Assembly: GCA_014549065.1 (NCBI GenBank)
Contig: JACDOX010000173.1
Coordinates: forward strand, 339,665-403,664
Origin: Cardinalis cardinalis
Taxonomy: Eukaryota > Chordata > Aves > Passeriformes > Cardinalidae
Length of the DNA: 64,000 bases
Reading direction: 5' to 3'
The position numbers and the translations under genes are program-made. Of the stretch, positions 60,784 through 64,000 are shown one piece after another. Every line of letters starts with the position of its first letter. Positions within the stretch are counted from its first letter, which is position 1. The notes below the pieces were generated by a model. The model did no database searches and was not told the DNA's origin. It was given only the letters and a program-made list of their open reading frames with translations.

Positions 60784-62379
60784 TATAACATAGAAATAAT
60801 ATAGAAATAACATAGAAAGTGTGGGGAGGTGTATTAGTGATTATCTCCTGGTTTAATTTTTTTCTCTTCTTGTTGCTTAGTGATGTCTACTTGAATTTTA
60901 CCCCAGGGAATCCTACCATGATGGGTTATGGGCACAGCTTTCAAAGAGCTTTAGGCACCCAGCAGGAGATGCCAGTGCCTGGACAGTTATTTTTATTAGC
61001 TGACAGGTATTTAAGACTTGGGCTCTCACAAAAATAGAAGTACAGATTGCAGAATATCACCTGGCACCTGTCAGTCTGAGCAGTGAATGAGTGCTAACAT
61101 TTTACCTTCCATCACATCTCACCTATGCANGATTCTCAGGACTTCAGGCCCAAAAATAACTGGTGCCAGAGCTGTGTACCAGCAACAGTCCCTTGCACAT
61201 TACACAAGTATTTTAACCTATCTTTTGTAACTAAATTTTTGCACCAGTTGAAATGTTACTTAGCAGGGGTGCCAGGTTGGGCCAGCATTTTCCCAGCAAC
61301 CAAATCAAGTCATGAAGCAGAAACACAGTTCAGAATCTGNTAACTCAAAATCCAGGCTCTGGCACAAGTGTCTCCTATGCCAGCTGTGCCAGCTGTGCCT
61401 GAACTGGTGCAGGGCCTGTTGCTACATGAACAGAATACAGCTCTCCGCTGCATTTACTCACTCCAGCACAAGGTGCTCTCAGTGAAAAGAGAGATACACA
61501 CACCCAGGACCTTTTCCTCAACTGCCTTTGTCAGATGACCCACTGGAAACCCAACCACCCACAAGAGAAGGCAAGAACTGATTTGAATCTTACAACAGCT
61601 GCTGCCCTGTTGTAAGACTCCTCAGAAGGCGAGGCAGCAGCAATCCATCATAGAGGTGTGGAGGGGAGTGGGAGCAGCTGAGCTGAGTCCAGAGTCAGCA
61701 CGTTTGAGCCCTGAGCGTCAGTAGAGGAGTGGTTTGATAGCTGTCAGGAACTTTCTGCTCTCCACCTGCCAATTTTCACCTCACCCCAAGGTCTCTGCCA
61801 AGGTTTCACCCATGGTTTAACCAGCACTTGCTGCAGCTGGAAGGGGCGAGGTAAAGCCTTGCCCTCCCTGCCACGCTGCCCCTCCTGATTTGGTGATGGC
61901 AGCAGCCCTTGCCTCCCCTAAAACTTTAAGCCAACATGCAGATATTCATCTGTCCTTCTTCCCAACAAGGTGCAGCTTAACAGCAAAGTGCCTGCATTAA
62001 ATCTTTTCTGTCTGTTGGGGGGAATTCTACTGCCTGCATAAAGCCAGAGGCTCAGGAGGAGCACACACTTGATTCATCTCCTGTTCCAAGGNATCCATGG
62101 GTTTTGGGGATCATTTTTAGCACTGCCAAAATGAGACTTGATGCAAAAGGTAGCCGTGTCAGTAGTGCTGCTCCAGCAGGCTTCATGCCTCGGGTGACTT
62201 TCCCGGATTACAGCAGCCTGATCCCTTTTCTGGTTGTTTTCAGTACTTAAATGCCGACAGCATGCAGGTGTCTGAGGAGAGGTGTCACTCTGACGGCCCA
62301 GGCTGTGCTCCCCTGGGACAGCAGGTGATGCTGGAGGTTCCGGGAGTCCAGGACTCCATCTCCTGGCCAGTCCCAGCCT
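60784..62379. other. Unique non-coding stretch
   Basis: No gene or transposon is recognised. An 11-bp hairpin lies at 61585-61620 (separate entry). Confidence 0.5.
61585..61620. repeat. Hairpin, 11-bp stem
   Basis: TCTTACAACAG (61588-61598) and its exact reverse complement (61607-61617) flank an 8-base loop, ctgctgcc. Two more pairs form beyond a single mismatch. There is no T-run after it, and this is not a bacterial terminator context. Confidence 0.9.
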
Positions 62380-62868
62380 GCAGGAATCTACCTACCCCCG
62401 GCGCAGCTTTGGGCACCACAGTATCAGGATTGTCTAAAGTTACTGGAGAGCAAAGGAGGGACGCGAGGATGGTGAAGGATCTCAAGGGAACTAGAGCTGT
62501 GTGAGGAGTGGCTGAGGGCACTCGGTTTCTTCAGCCTGAAGGAGACAGGGCAGAGCCCGCCAGGGCCTGTGGCTTCATCCCGAGGGCCAGCTCTGATCTC
62601 TGCTCTGTGACCAGGGACAGGACCTGAGGGAACGGCTGGAGCTGTGCCAGGGGAGGTTTAGATTGGATTTTAGGAAAAGCTCCTTCCCCCAGAGGGTGCT
62701 GGGCACTGCCCAGACTCCCCAGGGAATGGGCACAGCCCCAAGGCTGCCAGAGCTCCAGGNGTGTTTGGACACCGTTCTCAGGCACAGGGTGGGATTGTTG
62801 GGATGTCTGTGCAGGGACAGAGCTCATGATCCTTGTGTGTCCTTTCTGATTCAGGATATTTAATGATT
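62380..62868 (+). mobile_element. CR1 LINE 3' fragment
   Basis: A forward CR1 copy of the subfamily seen at 6.3, 17.1 and 34.2 kb: 'ttgggcaccacagtatcagg', 'aggggaggtttagattggat', 'cccagggaatgggcacagcc', 'cacagggtgggattgttggg' and the tail 'ttcaggatatttaatgatta'. It is truncated and non-coding. Confidence 0.95.
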
Positions 62869-63479
62869 ATAGAGAAGCAGCTGTCTGAAAATGAGCTCTT
62901 CTTGTTCTGCTGCTGTGCTTCCCAGGGTTCCACAGCACCTGGTGACTTTGTTGATTAAACTATTTTCTGAGTGTCTGATATCCCCATCAGCCCTGCTGAG
63001 CCCAGGGATATCTCGCTGGGCTCTACCTTGGCTCTTGCCTCAGAAGCATAACTGTTCACAGAGTACTGACAGTGAACTCACACTTCTCTACAAGATTCAG
63101 GGCAGGAAGGGGCCAGCCTGTTTGCCAAATCTGGTTGCAAAGTCTACAGAGAGAGAAATCATTCTTTGCCTGTGCCAAAAGTGCAAATTACAATTGGAAA
63201 AATGTTGAGTTCGTGAATGTGGGAACTCACGATGTGCGATGATTTTCTGATATTTTGTAACATTTTATAAGGGGTTTTAAAGTCTTGTCTCGATGAATCA
63301 CCTCGAATTCTNAACTTCTCTTTTAAAAAGTCTGTGGTCACATCGCTGCAGAGAATCACGAGCATCTCAACCTCAAGACTCAGCCATTGAAGGCAAAGAA
63401 CCACTTCTTTCTTCCTTTCTAACTTTTTGCTAACTTTCATTCTGCTGTGCAAAGGGGAGGATTGGATTCCTGCTCCTCA
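62869..63479. other. Unique non-coding stretch
   Basis: No gene is recognised. A 97-codon minus-strand frame (63159-63452) has no domain. Confidence 0.5.
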
Positions 63480-64000
63480 GCTGCCTGAACAGACAGTGCC
63501 GAGTGCCAGCTACGGGCTCTTCTGGAGAACTGCAATGCTCCGCAGCGAGAGCTGATCCTGACGGGATCCAGCAGCACCCGGAGCCCGCGGTACCAACTCG
63601 GCTGCTCCCACAGCGGCAGAGCAAGGCAGATTCCCCTCTCCATCAAAACCCCNCCACAAATTCTCTTTTATGCTCACGCAAACCACGGGCGGCAGCAGCA
63701 GTTTGCCGGTGCGTGGGCCGAAGGGGCTCTGCCAGGTTCCCGGGGAGCGGCGGATGCCCGGCACCGGGCCCGCTCCCACCTCCGGCCGCGGGGCTCTGTG
63801 TTCTCGGGGCGCTCCACTGCCAAGGCTGAGGGAAACAAATCCCGATTGGGTCCTGACCCCAGGAGAGGTCCAATACCTCGGGCTGTGGAACAGGCCCGCG
63901 GCGNCGGAGCCCCCTGACAGGGGGTGGGAAAGAGAGGGAAGCGCCGAAGGCAGGGGAGGGAAAAGCAGCTTCCGCGGGCCCAGCGGGGCATCCCTGTCCC
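63480..64000. promoter_or_regulatory. CpG-rich block at the window edge
   Basis: CpG density rises sharply to the end of the window (gcgagagctgatcctgacgg, gcccgcggcgncggagcc). It could be a CpG island of a gene lying mainly beyond 64000. No exon or direction can be assigned from what is visible. Confidence 0.45.

Noticed and set aside
60589..60813. Tyr/Ile-rich minus-strand open frame
   Set aside because: It is the translation of the (AATAT)n microsatellite.
1..64000. CRISPR arrays, operons, phage or bacterial defence systems
   Set aside because: The repeats present are avian CR1, LTRs and minisatellites. There are no regularly spaced repeats with unique spacers and no dense gene arrangement.

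Overview
The window looks like nuclear DNA from a songbird-type avian genome. The evidence is the set of interspersed repeats: at least 17 CR1 LINE copies with the avian 3' end (a run of diagnostic phrases such as 'ccctggcacagggtgccc' and a terminal attctatga-type tail), a decayed CR1 reverse-transcriptase segment, and a cluster of avian-style endogenous retroviral LTRs. Isolated single Ns every few hundred bases and one 230-base N run show that it is a draft assembly.

No protein-coding gene can be supported. The long open frames are stop-poor, compositionally skewed or repetitive DNA: none shows a recognisable domain, a consistent exon-intron structure or a start context, apart from the CR1 reverse-transcriptase remnant. 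The window is best read as intergenic and/or intronic DNA. Four CpG-rich blocks (about 3.18-3.72, 48.17-48.80, 57.55-57.84 and 63.48-64.00 kb) are the only candidates for promoters or first exons; the block at 48 kb is the strongest and carries consensus splice-donor sequences on the minus strand.

Layout. 0-17 kb: mostly unique sequence with six CR1 fragments, a gap inside a CpG-rich block, and a perfect 19-bp hairpin at 8.47 kb. 17-27 kb: a long CR1 copy (17.1-17.8 kb), a 17/21-bp minisatellite (21.1-21.4 kb), another CR1, and a 1.56-kb minisatellite of 22-26-bp units (25.3-26.9 kb) that is stop-free in all three antisense frames. 27-40 kb: unique sequence, CR1 copies, and the CR1 reverse-transcriptase relic at 35.4-36.4 kb. 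40-57 kb: largely unique, with the 48-kb CpG island and its homopurine tract, several short hairpins, and two CR1 copies. 57.9-60.8 kb: a retroviral LTR graveyard with at least five LTRs in both orientations, one nested in another with an identifiable 4-bp target duplication, ending in an (AATAT)n microsatellite. 60.8-64 kb: unique sequence, one CR1 and a terminal CpG-rich block.

I found no operon-like or gene-cluster system. The most informative structures are the nested LTR cluster, the perfect hairpin, the large minisatellite, and the CpG island with its polypurine tract.
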